Positions 43,743 through 53,290 of a DNA stretch of 64,000 nt are shown here, one piece after another. The notes below the pieces were generated by a model. The model was not told the origin of the DNA. It ran no database searches and saw only the letters and a program-made list of their open reading frames with translations. The position numbers were made by a program, and so were the translations under genes. Position 1 is the first letter of the stretch, and each line of letters starts with the position of its first letter. This DNA is from Fructobacillus cardui (lineage in GTDB: Bacteria; Bacillota; Bacilli; Lactobacillales; Lactobacillaceae), in assembly GCF_023218935.1 (NCBI RefSeq), contig NZ_JAJIAL010000006.1; one strand, given 5' to 3'.

Positions 43743-44414
43743 ATGATTATCTTTATTCTATTTATTTTTGTTATCTTAGCTTTTGTCTCACTGATGATGA
43801 TTCAGGATATGAGAAAGCGGATTATTGCTGTTGCTGTTTCTTTTCTAATCGTGATTACTTCAGTTGTTTTAATCATCGCCAATATGCATGATCATTTTGG
43901 GATGAAGGTGCAAACAACGACGACCAAGCAGCAAATTTATTCTGTTCAGGGTCAAAATATCTATGGCGTTTTGTCCTACCAACAAGTGGGCACGTCTGGT
44001 AATGAAAAGGTCTTTATTTACCGAGACACTTCGACAAGTACAACGCCAACGGTGGCCAAGCCTGATTTGAAGACTAAGACGGCCATCCAAAATGTTCAAG
44101 GAAATCAAGCCTTTAAGGTGACAACTTCTAAGAACTATGTTTACCGCAACGGCTTCTATAAGTTTATGTTTGCTATCTCGGGTAACAACCATGACTTGAA
44201 GTCACGTCAGGTAACTTACCAAGTACCACCAACATGGTTGGCACTCTCATCACAAGATGGGGAACGCTTGAAGAGCATTGTTTCGGGAATGGCTAACCAA
44301 GCGGACTTTATTCAATGGTTCCAACAGGTTAAGTCACAATCCCAAACCGATCCGGATGGGGCAGCGCAAACTGCTGTTTCTTATTATCAAAATCTCTTAG
44401 CTAATAATCATTAA
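43743..44414 (+). CDS. DUF4811-domain membrane protein
   Basis: A 223-residue protein with two N-terminal membrane helices (about 1-19 and 27-46) and an extracytoplasmic domain (YSVQGQNIYGVLSYQQVGTSGNEKVFIYRD ... QVTYQVPPTWLALSSQDGERL). It matches the DUF4811 proteins encoded next to LmrB-like exporters; function unknown, perhaps an exporter accessory factor. Translational coupling with the exporter is likely. Confidence 0.85.
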   Translation: MIIFILFIFVILAFVSLMMIQDMRKRIIAVAVSFLIVITSVVLIIANMHDHFGMKVQTTTTKQQIYSVQGQNIYGVLSYQQVGTSGNEKVFIYRDTSTSTTPTVAKPDLKTKTAIQNVQGNQAFKVTTSKNYVYRNGFYKFMFAISGNNHDLKSRQVTYQVPPTWLALSSQDGERLKSIVSGMANQADFIQWFQQVKSQSQTDPDGAAQTAVSYYQNLLANNH

Positions 44415-44494
44415 AAATTAGTTAAAAGGAAACTGTACTTTTTAATTAAACTAGTATGATTCCACCTAAATTAAGTGAAAAATATTGCTTAGTC

Positions 44495-44620
44495 TTGATT
44501 TCTATGTTACAGTAACAGTGTAATTTAGGTTTTGATTTTGATTTGTTTTTTTCGGAAGGCGTCATACCAACAATTCTTAATTACAACTACAATTTTGGGA
44601 TGACCCAAGGAGAAACAATC
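44495..44620 (+). promoter_or_regulatory. Promoter and 5' UTR of cold-shock gene
   Basis: TTGATT (44495-44500), 18-bp spacer, TGTAAT (44519-44524). The spacer holds a perfect 13-bp dyad TGTTACAGTAACA (44505-44517), a good operator candidate. The 5' UTR is about 90 bases, as in cold-shock mRNAs that refold with temperature. Confidence 0.6.
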
Positions 44621-44821
44621 ATGGAAAAAGGCACTGTAAAGTGGTTTAACAGCGAAAAGGGCTACGGCTTCATCACACGCGAATCAGGCGAAGATGTGTT
44701 TGCACACTTCTCAGCAATCCAAGGCGACGGATTCAAGACTTTGGAAGACGGCCAAGCCGTAACTTTCGATGTTGAAAACTCAGACCGCGGTTTGCAAGCT
44801 GTTAACATCAACAAGGACTAA
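44621..44821 (+). CDS. Cold-shock protein CspA family
   Basis: A 66-residue single-stranded nucleic-acid-binding OB fold. RNP1 is KGYGFIT and RNP2 VFAHFSAI. It acts as RNA chaperone in the cytoplasm. AAGGAG 8 bases before ATG 44621 sets the start. Codon choice is strongly biased, as in highly expressed genes. Confidence 0.97.
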   Translation: MEKGTVKWFNSEKGYGFITRESGEDVFAHFSAIQGDGFKTLEDGQAVTFDVENSDRGLQAVNINKD

Positions 44822-44841
44822 TTACTTAGTCTTTGTCTAAA

Positions 44842-44870
44842 AACTCGGGAAATTTTTCCCGGGTTTTTTC
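44842..44870 (+). terminator. Terminator after csp
   Basis: AACTCGGGAAA / TTCCCGGGTT followed by a T run. Confidence 0.9.
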
Positions 44871-44949
44871 TTTGGAATAAATTCAATTCAAAGACCAAAT
44901 GTTGTATAATAGCATGGAATCTTATTGTAATAATCAAAGGAGCATGGAA

Positions 44950-45663
44950 ATGGCAAAATTAGTTTTGATCCGTCACGGTCAAAGTGAATGGAACGCATTA
45001 AACCTCTTTAACGGTTGGATTGACACCAAGTTGTCTGACAAGGGAATTGACCAAGCTAAGCAAGCTGGAGCACTCTTGAAGGAAGAAGGGGTGGTTTTTG
45101 ATCAAGCTTATACTTCTGTTTTGACACGTGCTATCACGACTTTGCACTACGCATTGGAAGAAGCTGGCCAATTGTACGTCCCAGAAGAAAAGTCATGGCG
45201 TTTGAACGAACGTCACTATGGCGCTTTGCAAGGACAAAACAAGGCAGAAGCCGCTGAAAAGTGGGGCGACGATCAAGTGCACATCTGGCGTCGTTCATAC
45301 GATGTTTTGCCTCCATTGCTTGAAAACTATGAAGAAACAGTTGAAGTTCAGGGTAAGACTTATCCTGCCTTTGACGCCCGTTATGCTGATGTTCCTTTCG
45401 GAGAATTGCCATTAGGTGAAAACTTGAAGGTTACTTTGGAACGAGTATTGCCATTCTACGAAGCCAAGATCAAGAAGGACTTGGAAGAAGGCAAGAACGT
45501 TGTGATTGCAGCTCACGGTAACTCATTGCGTGCCTTGGCTAAGCACTTGGAAAAGATTTCAGATGATGACATCTTGAACCTTGAAATTGCTAACGGCCAA
45601 CCAATCGTTTATGACTTGGCAGATGATTTGTCAATCAAGTCAAAGAAGATGTTGGGCGCATAA
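44950..45663 (+). CDS. gpmA: 2,3-bisphosphoglycerate-dependent phosphoglycerate mutase
   Basis: A 237-residue mutase converting 3- to 2-phosphoglycerate. LIRHGQSEWNALNLFNGW holds the phosphorylated His, RLNERHYGALQGQNK the active site and AAHGNSLRAL the second His. The start at 44950 is preferred over an ATG two codons upstream by SD spacing (AAAGGAG). TATAAT at 44905-44910 is the likely -10. Confidence 0.97.
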   Translation: MAKLVLIRHGQSEWNALNLFNGWIDTKLSDKGIDQAKQAGALLKEEGVVFDQAYTSVLTRAITTLHYALEEAGQLYVPEEKSWRLNERHYGALQGQNKAEAAEKWGDDQVHIWRRSYDVLPPLLENYEETVEVQGKTYPAFDARYADVPFGELPLGENLKVTLERVLPFYEAKIKKDLEEGKNVVIAAHGNSLRALAKHLEKISDDDILNLEIANGQPIVYDLADDLSIKSKKMLGA

Positions 45664-45670
45664 AGTCAAC

Positions 45671-45711
45671 AAAAAGCCTGTCTGGGAAGAGTATTCCCCG
45701 GTAGGCTTTTT
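45671..45711 (+). terminator. Terminator after gpmA
   Basis: AAAAAGCCT pairs with AGGCTTTTT around an inner GGGAA/TTCCC stem. Confidence 0.88.
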
Positions 45712-45741
45712 ATTAGGATTTTTTAGATAAAGGTAAAAAAT

Positions 45742-47025
45742 ATGGAAGAAAAACAGCAAAGGCAGCCGATTTACGACTTACATGAACGGCCTCCGTTTTT
45801 TCAATTAATTGGGTTGTCACTACAACACTTGTTTTCAATGTTTGGGGCGACGATTTTAGTGCCGCTTTTGGTTGGTTTAAATCCTGGTGTCGCCCTTTTT
45901 TCATCAGGTGTTGGAACATTAATTCACTTGCTAACAACTAGAGGTAAGGTTCCCGCTTATATGGGATCTTCTTTTGCTTTTATCATCCCAATGGCTTCAA
46001 TGATGAAGAACATTGGCTATCCGGCCGTTGGTCAGGGCGTTGTTTCAGTTGGAATTGTTTACTTGATTATTTCATTGATTGTTTGGCGAGTTGGTTCTGC
46101 TTGGATTGACAATATTTTCCCACCAGAAGTTGTTGGACCAGTGATTTTGGTGATTGGTCTTTCATTGGCTGCGACAGCGGCCCAATCAGCGACGGAACTT
46201 AATGGCCACTACGACATCAAGGTCTTTCTAGTTGCTGGCGCAACGTTGTTAGTCACGATTTTTGCCAATATGTATCTCGGTGGCTTTTTGGGTCTAATCC
46301 CAGTGTTAATTGGCATTATCTTTGGTTACTTGTTGGCTTTGGCACTTGGCTTAGTGGACCTGAGTCCTGTTGCTAGCGCCCACTGGTTTGCGTTACCAAA
46401 GTTTGATTTTCTCTTTTCCGGCCATAATGGCCTTTCTTGGCACTTTTATCCAATGGCCGTCTTGACCATGGCCCCCTTAGTTTTGGTGACCTTATCGGAG
46501 CATTTAGGCCACTTATTGGTTCTTTCTAAAATTACCGGTCAAGATTTCTTTGAAAATCCTGGTTTACATAAGACATTGGCCGGTGACGGAGCAGCTTCTG
46601 TCTTTGCTGGTTTGGTTGGCGGTCCAGCCGTTACCTCTTACGGTGAAAATATTGGAGTGATGCAGCTTTCACGTGTTTACTCTGTCTGGGTGATTGGTGG
46701 TGCTGCCGTCTTAGCTGCTGGATTTGCTTTCATTGGTAAGCTGTCGGCTTTGATTGGAACGGTCCCCGGTGCCGTTACTGGCGGTGTTGGCTTTATGCTG
46801 TATGGGGTAATTGCTGCAGCTGGTTTGCAAGTTATTGTCGACAATAAAGTTGATTATGGACAAAAGCGGAACTTAATGATTGCCGGTCCAGTGATGGTTG
46901 TTGGAATTGGGAACTTCCATTTCGCGCTTGGTTCACAAGTGGACTTCTCCGGTGTCGCATTAGCGACTGTTCTCGGAATCATTCTGAATTTGATTTTACC
47001 TAAGGTGGCAAAATCAGACCGCTAA
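45742..47025 (+). CDS. uraA: Uracil permease (NCS2 family)
   Basis: A 427-residue membrane protein with about 14 segments. LVTLSEHLGHLLVLS holds the substrate-binding Glu region, and GGPAVTSYGENIGVMQLSRVYS is the NCS2 signature of UraA/PyrP-type uracil:H+ symporters. No PyrR attenuator is visible upstream. Stands alone between gpmA and the ATPase operon. Confidence 0.93.
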   Translation: MEEKQQRQPIYDLHERPPFFQLIGLSLQHLFSMFGATILVPLLVGLNPGVALFSSGVGTLIHLLTTRGKVPAYMGSSFAFIIPMASMMKNIGYPAVGQGVVSVGIVYLIISLIVWRVGSAWIDNIFPPEVVGPVILVIGLSLAATAAQSATELNGHYDIKVFLVAGATLLVTIFANMYLGGFLGLIPVLIGIIFGYLLALALGLVDLSPVASAHWFALPKFDFLFSGHNGLSWHFYPMAVLTMAPLVLVTLSEHLGHLLVLSKITGQDFFENPGLHKTLAGDGAASVFAGLVGGPAVTSYGENIGVMQLSRVYSVWVIGGAAVLAAGFAFIGKLSALIGTVPGAVTGGVGFMLYGVIAAAGLQVIVDNKVDYGQKRNLMIAGPVMVVGIGNFHFALGSQVDFSGVALATVLGIILNLILPKVAKSDR

Positions 47026-47229
47026 AGTCCTGATTTAATGGAGTCTTATCAACACTTTTCTTATTTTGTTGTTTAATTAGGTTACGATTAAAACAAAATA
47101 AAAAATGTTGTGAAATTCCAACAAAGTTGCTTGTATTTGAGAACTTTGACGAGTATTATTGGGGATATATTTTGAGGAGTGCGCCCAACGCCTTGCATCA
47201 AAATAAGTTCTTTAGAAAGGAGAAAATCG
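47026..47229 (+). other. Upstream region of ATP synthase operon
   Basis: 204 bases without a gene. It must carry the atp promoter, but several overlapping TTG/TATTAT matches leave the exact site unclear. AAAGGAG precedes atpB. No atpI gene is present. Confidence 0.4.
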
Positions 47230-47952
47230 ATGGATGAACCAACATCAACCTTTACCTTGTTGGGTCTAACCTTTAACTGGACGACGATTATTTCAACGCT
47301 TTTGGCAATGTCAATCGTGGTTTTGGTAGCGGTTTTGATGACTCGAAAAGTAGGTATTCGTCCAAGCCGAGGGCAGAACGCAATTGAGTATGTCTTAGAT
47401 TTTGTTCGCGGAATCTTAGGCGACCAGTTGCCGGCCAATTTGGCCCGACAATTCGGTCTCTATTCCTTCACCCTTTTCTTGTTTTTGATTGTTGCAAACG
47501 AGATGGGCTTGCTGTTGCAAGTTAAGATGGGTAATGGCGTTACTTATGTTAAGTCGCCAACAGCTGACCCATTATTTGCCTTTACATTGGCGATTATGTC
47601 GTTGATGCTTGCCCATGGAACAGGTGTGAAGACACTTGGTTTGGGTGGTTATCTGAAGAACATGTTCTTCGAACCCTACGTTGCGATGTTTCCTTTGAAT
47701 GTGGTTGAGCAGTTTACGAACTTCTTGACCCTTGCTTTGCGGCTCTTTGGAAATATCTTCGCCGGCGAATTGATGTTAAATTTGCTCGCAAGCATGGCTT
47801 GGGGAACTCACCTAAATGGGTTCTGGATTATCCTAGCCTTCCCATTGGAAATTGCATGGCAGGGATTCTCACTACTAATTGGTGGAATTCAAGCCTATGT
47901 CTTTGTCATGTTGACCGCCGTCTTTACGGCTCAGTTATCTGGCAATGAATAG
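47230..47952 (+). CDS. atpB: F-ATPase subunit a
   Basis: A 240-residue membrane subunit forming the proton half-channels. The essential Arg is in NFLTLALRLFGNIFAGELML. AAAGGAG 7 bases before ATG 47230 sets the start. First gene of the eight-gene F1Fo operon, which in lactic acid bacteria mainly pumps protons out at the cost of ATP. Confidence 0.97.
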   Translation: MDEPTSTFTLLGLTFNWTTIISTLLAMSIVVLVAVLMTRKVGIRPSRGQNAIEYVLDFVRGILGDQLPANLARQFGLYSFTLFLFLIVANEMGLLLQVKMGNGVTYVKSPTADPLFAFTLAIMSLMLAHGTGVKTLGLGGYLKNMFFEPYVAMFPLNVVEQFTNFLTLALRLFGNIFAGELMLNLLASMAWGTHLNGFWIILAFPLEIAWQGFSLLIGGIQAYVFVMLTAVFTAQLSGNE

Positions 47953-48054
47953 GATTGACTTGGTCTAGCACAGCGTTAGGCCACACGCGGGAGCGTTATC
48001 ATCCAAATCGAAAGAAAAAAACGCGGAGCGTTTTAGCATTAAAGGAGAATTACA
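47953..48054 (+). promoter_or_regulatory. atpB-atpE spacer with stem-loop
   Basis: A 102-base spacer with AAAACGC / GCGTTTTA hairpin and AAAGGAG before atpE. Such elements often raise translation of the c subunit, needed in about ten copies; the role here is inferred. Confidence 0.5.
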
Positions 48055-48282
48055 ATGGATTTACACAACTTAGGCGTAATCGCAGCCGGGATTGCCTTTG
48101 CGGGATCTGCCATCGGTGGTGGTATCGGGGTCGGTGTGATGTACTCACAGTTCTTAGCTGGAATGTCTCGCCAACCTGAATTGGCTAACAAGCTTTTGTC
48201 ACGTGCCTTCTTGGGATTGGCCTTGGCTGAAGCCACACCAATTATCGTTTTGGGTATGGCCTTCACACTTATCAACAAGTAA
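48055..48282 (+). CDS. atpE: F-ATPase subunit c
   Basis: A 75-residue hairpin of two membrane helices. The glycine-rich first helix (AGSAIGGGIGVGVMYS), the polar loop SRQPEL and the proton-carrying Glu in LAEATPIIV are as in F-type c rings; no Na+-binding pattern is evident. Confidence 0.97.
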   Translation: MDLHNLGVIAAGIAFAGSAIGGGIGVGVMYSQFLAGMSRQPELANKLLSRAFLGLALAEATPIIVLGMAFTLINK

Positions 48283-48303
48283 TAGTCCCAGAGGGAGGAA
48301 AAA

Positions 48304-48813
48304 ATGATGGTTCCAACACTATCAATGACAAAGGCCATGCCTTTAGGTGATATGGTCTTCATTATCGTCGCTTTCCTTACTCTGATGGTCATCTTGAAGC
48401 ACGTTGCTTACGGTCCTTTAACGAAGGCATTGGATGCACGTGCAGATAAAATTAACAACGATTTGGATAGTGCAAAAAAGGCAAACGAAGATGCAGCCAA
48501 GTTGGCTGCACAACGCGAACAGGAATTGGCTGACGGCAAAGACCAAGCCAGTCAAGTGATTAGTGCTGCTAAGAAATCAGCTAAGGACCAGTCAGAAGCT
48601 CTCTTGAAGACTGCTAATGACCAGGCCTTAAGCTTGCGTAAAGCAGCAGAAAATGATGCTGATCAGTTGAAGACTGAGGCGTTGACTTCTGCCAAGAAGG
48701 ATGTTGCAGACTTGTCTGTAACGATTGCATCTAAATTGATTCAAAAGAATTTATCTGCTGATGATCAGTGGTCTTTGATTGATGCCTATTTGGCAGACTT
48801 AGACCAGCAGTAA
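48304..48813 (+). CDS. atpF: F-ATPase subunit b
   Basis: A 169-residue stator subunit with one N-terminal membrane helix (about 16-38) and a long charged helix (DKINNDLDSAKKANEDAAKLAAQREQ). GGAGG lies 5 bases before the first of two adjacent ATGs. Confidence 0.95.
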   Translation: MMVPTLSMTKAMPLGDMVFIIVAFLTLMVILKHVAYGPLTKALDARADKINNDLDSAKKANEDAAKLAAQREQELADGKDQASQVISAAKKSAKDQSEALLKTANDQALSLRKAAENDADQLKTEALTSAKKDVADLSVTIASKLIQKNLSADDQWSLIDAYLADLDQQ

Positions 48814-48822
48814 GGGGGGCGT

Positions 48823-49365
48823 ATGGCCAAGCAAAAAGAAAAAATTGTTAACCAATACGCCCAAGCAATCTTGGCTTATGCAGACGAACACAATGTTTTA
48901 GAAAACATTAGTGCAGACTTGCTAGCCATTCGTTCAGTGGTTGTCGCTGAACCAAAATTAACTTCTTTGTTAACAGCACAGACAATTTCTGATGCTGACC
49001 AAGGTGGGTTAGTTGATGCGCTGACGCAAGGCGCAGATAATGCAGTGGTGAACTTGGTTAAAATTCTTTTGGCCCACCACCATTTCGCATATTTGTCTGC
49101 AGTAGTTGATCGTTTCTTTGACCTTTACCAGCAAAGTCAGGGCATTCAAGCCGTGACCATCACCACAGCGGTGGAAGCTGATGAAGACCAAAAAGAGCGG
49201 TTGTCAAATGCTTTTAAGAAGCAAAGTGGCGCAAAGAAAATCCAAGCAACCTATAAAGTCAATCAAGACATTATTGGGGGCGTGGTAATGCAATCGAAGT
49301 CGTTGTTAATTGACGGCTCATTGCAGTCAAAGATTGCCAAAATGAGGGCAGAGTTACTAGGTTAG
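48823..49365 (+). CDS. atpH: F-ATPase subunit delta
   Basis: A 180-residue OSCP/delta stator subunit that joins subunit b to the F1 head. NQYAQAILAYADEHNVLE and the C-terminal DIIGGVVMQSKSLLIDGSLQSKIAKMRAEL are typical. Nine bases after atpF. Confidence 0.95.
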   Translation: MAKQKEKIVNQYAQAILAYADEHNVLENISADLLAIRSVVVAEPKLTSLLTAQTISDADQGGLVDALTQGADNAVVNLVKILLAHHHFAYLSAVVDRFFDLYQQSQGIQAVTITTAVEADEDQKERLSNAFKKQSGAKKIQATYKVNQDIIGGVVMQSKSLLIDGSLQSKIAKMRAELLG

Positions 49366-49377
49366 TGAGGAAAAGAC

Positions 49378-50892
49378 ATGGCGATTCAAGCTGAAGAAAT
49401 TTCTGCTTTGATTAAGCAGCAGCTCGAAAAGTTTGACACAAAACTGACTGTAGAAGAAATTGGTACTGTTACCTATATCGGAGATGGAATTGCACGAGCT
49501 ACTGGTTTGGCAAATGCCCTTTCTGGTGAATTGGTCGAATTTACAAACGGCGAATTCGGAATGGTCCAAAACTTGGAAGAGAGCGAAGTCGGAATTATCG
49601 TTTTGGGTAGTTCAGATGGTATCCGCCAAGGTGATACAGTTAAGCGAACTGGACACATCATGGAAGTGCCAGTTGGTGAAGAACTTATCGGGCGTGTCGT
49701 CAACGCATTGGGACAACCAATTGACGGATTAGGCGACTTGAAAACAACGAAGACACGACCAATCGAAGTAAAGGCTCCTGGTGTCATGGAACGTAAGTCC
49801 GTTTCAGAACCTTTGCAAACTGGAATTAAGGCCATTGATGCCTTGGTTCCAATCGGACGTGGACAACGTGAATTGATCATTGGTGATCGTAAGACCGGAA
49901 AGACTTCAATCGCCATTGATACAATTTTGAACCAAAAAGACCAAGACATGATTGTTGTTTATGTCGCTATTGGTCAAAAGGATTCAACTGTTCGTGAACA
50001 AGTTGAAACTTTGAAGAAGATGGGCGCAATGGATTACACGATTGTTGTTAATGCTGGCCCATCTGAAGCTGCCGCTTTGTTGTACTTGGCTCCTTATGCC
50101 GGTGCAGCCATGGGTGAAGAATTCATGTACAACGGCAAGCACGTCTTGATTGTCTTTGATGATTTGTCAAAGCAAGCAACGGCCTACCGTGAGATATCTT
50201 TGATCTTGCGTCGTCCGCCTGGACGTGAAGCTTACCCTGGTGATGTCTTCTACTTGCACTCACGTTTACTTGAACGTGCAGCCAAGTTGTCAGACGAACT
50301 CGGTGGTGGATCAATGACTGCTTTGCCAATCATTGAAACACAGGGTGGTGACGTTTCTGCATATATCCCAACCAACGTGATTTCAATCACCGATGGTCAG
50401 ATTTTCTTGGATGCCGACTCATTCTACGCCGGTGTTCGTCCTGCCATCGATGCCGGAACATCTGTTTCTCGTGTTGGAGGGGACGCCCAGATTAAGGCAA
50501 TGAAGAAGGTTTCTGGAACTTTGCGTTTGGACTTGGCTTCCTTCCGCGAATTGGAATCCTTTGCTCAATTCGGTTCTGACTTGGATGCGGCAACGCAAGC
50601 TAAGTTGGGTCGTGGAAAGCGTACTGTTGAAATCTTGAAGCAACCTTTGCACGCGCCAATGTCTGTTCAGCATCAAGTCTTTGTCTTGTATGCCTTGACA
50701 CACAGCTTCTTGGATGACGTGGCAATCGAAGATTTGCAACGCTTCCAAGATGAATTTGTTTCATACTTGGATGCTAGTCAAAAGGACTTGTTGGACGAAA
50801 TCGTTACAACAAAGGCCTTGCCTGACGAATCTAAGATGGATGCTGCAGTGAAGAGCTTTAAGGATGGCTTTGCTGGCTCAGTTGACCAATAA
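49378..50892 (+). CDS. atpA: F-ATPase subunit alpha
   Basis: A 504-residue F1 subunit with non-catalytic nucleotide site. P-loop GDRKTGKTS, VYVAIGQKDSTVREQVETL and the conserved region PAIDAGTSVSRVGGDAQ are present. Twelve bases after atpH. Confidence 0.98.
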   Translation: MAIQAEEISALIKQQLEKFDTKLTVEEIGTVTYIGDGIARATGLANALSGELVEFTNGEFGMVQNLEESEVGIIVLGSSDGIRQGDTVKRTGHIMEVPVGEELIGRVVNALGQPIDGLGDLKTTKTRPIEVKAPGVMERKSVSEPLQTGIKAIDALVPIGRGQRELIIGDRKTGKTSIAIDTILNQKDQDMIVVYVAIGQKDSTVREQVETLKKMGAMDYTIVVNAGPSEAAALLYLAPYAGAAMGEEFMYNGKHVLIVFDDLSKQATAYREISLILRRPPGREAYPGDVFYLHSRLLERAAKLSDELGGGSMTALPIIETQGGDVSAYIPTNVISITDGQIFLDADSFYAGVRPAIDAGTSVSRVGGDAQIKAMKKVSGTLRLDLASFRELESFAQFGSDLDAATQAKLGRGKRTVEILKQPLHAPMSVQHQVFVLYALTHSFLDDVAIEDLQRFQDEFVSYLDASQKDLLDEIVTTKALPDESKMDAAVKSFKDGFAGSVDQ

Positions 50893-50903
50893 AAGGAGGC
50901 AAC

Positions 50904-51815
50904 ATGGCTTCTTTACAAGATATTAAACGGCGAATTGGCTCAACAAAAAAGACTCGGCAGATTACAGCTGCAATGCAGTTGGTTTCAACTGCAAAGCTAA
51001 GTAAGATTCAAAATTCGGCAACTGGTTATCATGAATATGCTAACCGTTTGAAGGCGGTTGTGGGCCACTTAATTGAGGCGCACGTGTTGGATAATGTCGA
51101 TTCTGCTCATTTACCAATGGTTGCTAAGCGGCCGGTAAAGAAGACAGGAATCTTGCTTGTGACCTCAGACCGAGGTTTAGTTGGGTCTTATAACGCCAAC
51201 ATCATCAAGGAAACCAATGCCTTGATGGGAAAGCACAACTTAACTAAAGAAAATACTGTAATCTTAGCAATTGGTGGTAACGGGGCTGATTTTTATAAGC
51301 AACGTGGCTTTTCAATTGCCTTGGAACACCGCGGTATTTCCGATGTCCCAACCTTCAATGAAATTCGCCAACTGTTAAAGACGGTGATTTCATTGTATGA
51401 AGCGGAAGCCTTTGATTCTTTGCACTTGGTTTACAATCACTTTGTGAACCGCTTGGAATCAGAACAACGAAACACGCAATTATTGCCATTGACAAAGGAC
51501 ATTTTGGAAGACATGGATGATAGTCACGAACACGTGGCAGCGGACTTTGAAGTTCAATCAGCCTATGATTCTGAACCTAATTCAACTGCAGTTTTGAACG
51601 TGGTTTTGCCTCAATACATCCAATCATTGGTTTTCGAAGCCGTATTGGATGCTAAGACGGCGGAACATGCCGCATCATCAACGGCGATGTCATCGGCAAC
51701 CGACTCAGCCGACGATTTGATTGGAACGTTAGGTTTGCAATATAACCGTGCGCGACAAGCTCAAATCACGACTGAAATCACCGAAATTACTGGTGGTTTG
51801 GTTGCTTTGGAATAA
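50904..51815 (+). CDS. atpG: F-ATPase subunit gamma
   Basis: A 303-residue rotor subunit with N- and C-terminal coiled helices: MASLQDIKRRIGSTKKTRQITAAMQLVSTAKL and YNRARQAQITTEITEITGGLVAL. The middle carries the Rossmann-like domain (LLVTSDRGLVGSYNANIIKE). Confidence 0.97.
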   Translation: MASLQDIKRRIGSTKKTRQITAAMQLVSTAKLSKIQNSATGYHEYANRLKAVVGHLIEAHVLDNVDSAHLPMVAKRPVKKTGILLVTSDRGLVGSYNANIIKETNALMGKHNLTKENTVILAIGGNGADFYKQRGFSIALEHRGISDVPTFNEIRQLLKTVISLYEAEAFDSLHLVYNHFVNRLESEQRNTQLLPLTKDILEDMDDSHEHVAADFEVQSAYDSEPNSTAVLNVVLPQYIQSLVFEAVLDAKTAEHAASSTAMSSATDSADDLIGTLGLQYNRARQAQITTEITEITGGLVALE

Positions 51816-51829
51816 GCTAATCGCAGCAT

Positions 51830-51854
51830 CTTTGCTGATTTTTAAGCAGCAAAG
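51830..51854 (+). promoter_or_regulatory. atpG-atpD intergenic stem-loop
   Basis: CTTTGCTG / CAGCAAAG with a 9-base loop and no T run, in a 63-base spacer. Probably an RNA-stability or translation element between atpG and atpD. Confidence 0.5.
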
Positions 51855-51878
51855 CTTTGAATTGGAAAGGAAACAACG

Positions 51879-53279
51879 ATGACTACTGGAAAAGTCGTAC
51901 AAGTGATCGGTCCAGTTGTTGATGTTGCCTTTGAAGAAGGGCAAGTTGTTCCTGAAATCAACAACGCCTTGTTGGTTGATTTGGGATCTGACAAAACATT
52001 GACGGTTGAAGTTTCTTTGGCTTTGGGAAACGGTGTTGTCCGTACCATCGCCATGGACTCAACTGATGGATTGCAACGCGGCATGGCCGTGACCGATACC
52101 GGTAAGCCCATTGAAATTCCCGTAGGGGAAGCTACTTTGGGTCGAGTTTTCAACGTCTTGGGTGAACCAGTGGATAATGCAGGTGCCGTCGACTCTTCAG
52201 TCGAACGCCACCCAATTCACCGTGATGCCCCTGAATTTGATGAACTTGCAACTTCAACGGAAATTTTGGAAACAGGAATCAAGGTTATTGACCTCCTGGC
52301 ACCATATATCCGTGGTGGAAAGATTGGACTCTTCGGTGGAGCCGGGGTTGGAAAGACTGTTCTAATCCAAGAATTGATCCACAACATTGCCCAAGGGCAT
52401 AATGGTATTTCTGTCTTTACTGGTGTCGGGGAACGTACCCGTGAAGGTAACGACATGTACCACGAAATGAAGGAATCTGGCGTTTTGAAGCAAACTGCCA
52501 TGGTTTATGGTCAAATGAACGAACCTCCTGGTGCGCGTATGCGTGTTGCCTTGACTGGTTTGACAATGGCCGAATCATTCCGTGATAACGAAGGTAAGGA
52601 CGTTTTGCTCTTTATCGATAACATTTACCGTTTCACGCAAGCTGGATCTGAAGTTTCTGCCCTTTTGGGTCGTATTCCTTCAGCCGTTGGTTACCAACCA
52701 ACGTTGGCTTCTGAAATGGGCCGTTTGCAAGAACGAATCACTTCTACTAAGAAGGGTGCCGTTACTTCAATTCAAGCCGTTTATGTGCCAGCCGATGATT
52801 ATACCGACCCCGCACCTGCAACGACTTTCGCCCACTTGGATGCCACAACCAACTTGGAACGTTCATTGACACAACAGGGTATCTATCCTGCCGTTGATCC
52901 TTTGGCATCAACCTCTTCAGCTTTGGACCCACAAGTTGTTGGTCAAGAGCACTATGAAGTTGCCACTGAAGTGCAACGGACTTTGCAACGTTACCGTGAA
53001 TTGCAAGATATCATTGCAATTTTGGGTATGGATGAATTGTCAGACGAAGAGAAGGTTACTGTTAACCGTGCTCGTCGTATCCAATTCTTCTTGTCACAAC
53101 CATTCTCAGTTGCGGAAACCTTTACTGGTGTGAAGGGTGAATATGTTCCTGTTTCAGAAACTGTTCGCTCATTCAAGGAAATCTTGAACGGTCAGTATGA
53201 TAACTTGCCTGAAGATGCCTTCCGTAACGTCGGTGCTATCGAACAAGTGGTTGATAAGGCCAAGTCGATGGCCCAATAA
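51879..53279 (+). CDS. atpD: F-ATPase subunit beta
   Basis: A 466-residue catalytic subunit. Walker A GGAGVGKT, catalytic GERTREGND, Walker B LLFIDNIYRFTQAGSEVSALLGR and the loop near the DELSDEE sequence are in place. Phe of the common DNIFRF is Tyr here. GAAAGGA precedes the ATG. Confidence 0.98.
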   Translation: MTTGKVVQVIGPVVDVAFEEGQVVPEINNALLVDLGSDKTLTVEVSLALGNGVVRTIAMDSTDGLQRGMAVTDTGKPIEIPVGEATLGRVFNVLGEPVDNAGAVDSSVERHPIHRDAPEFDELATSTEILETGIKVIDLLAPYIRGGKIGLFGGAGVGKTVLIQELIHNIAQGHNGISVFTGVGERTREGNDMYHEMKESGVLKQTAMVYGQMNEPPGARMRVALTGLTMAESFRDNEGKDVLLFIDNIYRFTQAGSEVSALLGRIPSAVGYQPTLASEMGRLQERITSTKKGAVTSIQAVYVPADDYTDPAPATTFAHLDATTNLERSLTQQGIYPAVDPLASTSSALDPQVVGQEHYEVATEVQRTLQRYRELQDIIAILGMDELSDEEKVTVNRARRIQFFLSQPFSVAETFTGVKGEYVPVSETVRSFKEILNGQYDNLPEDAFRNVGAIEQVVDKAKSMAQ

Positions 53280-53290
53280 GGGGGTAATCC

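Noticed and set aside
47026..47229. Leader peptide or riboswitch before atpB
   Set aside because: No SD-led short ORF with following terminator and no stable stems could be found by eye.
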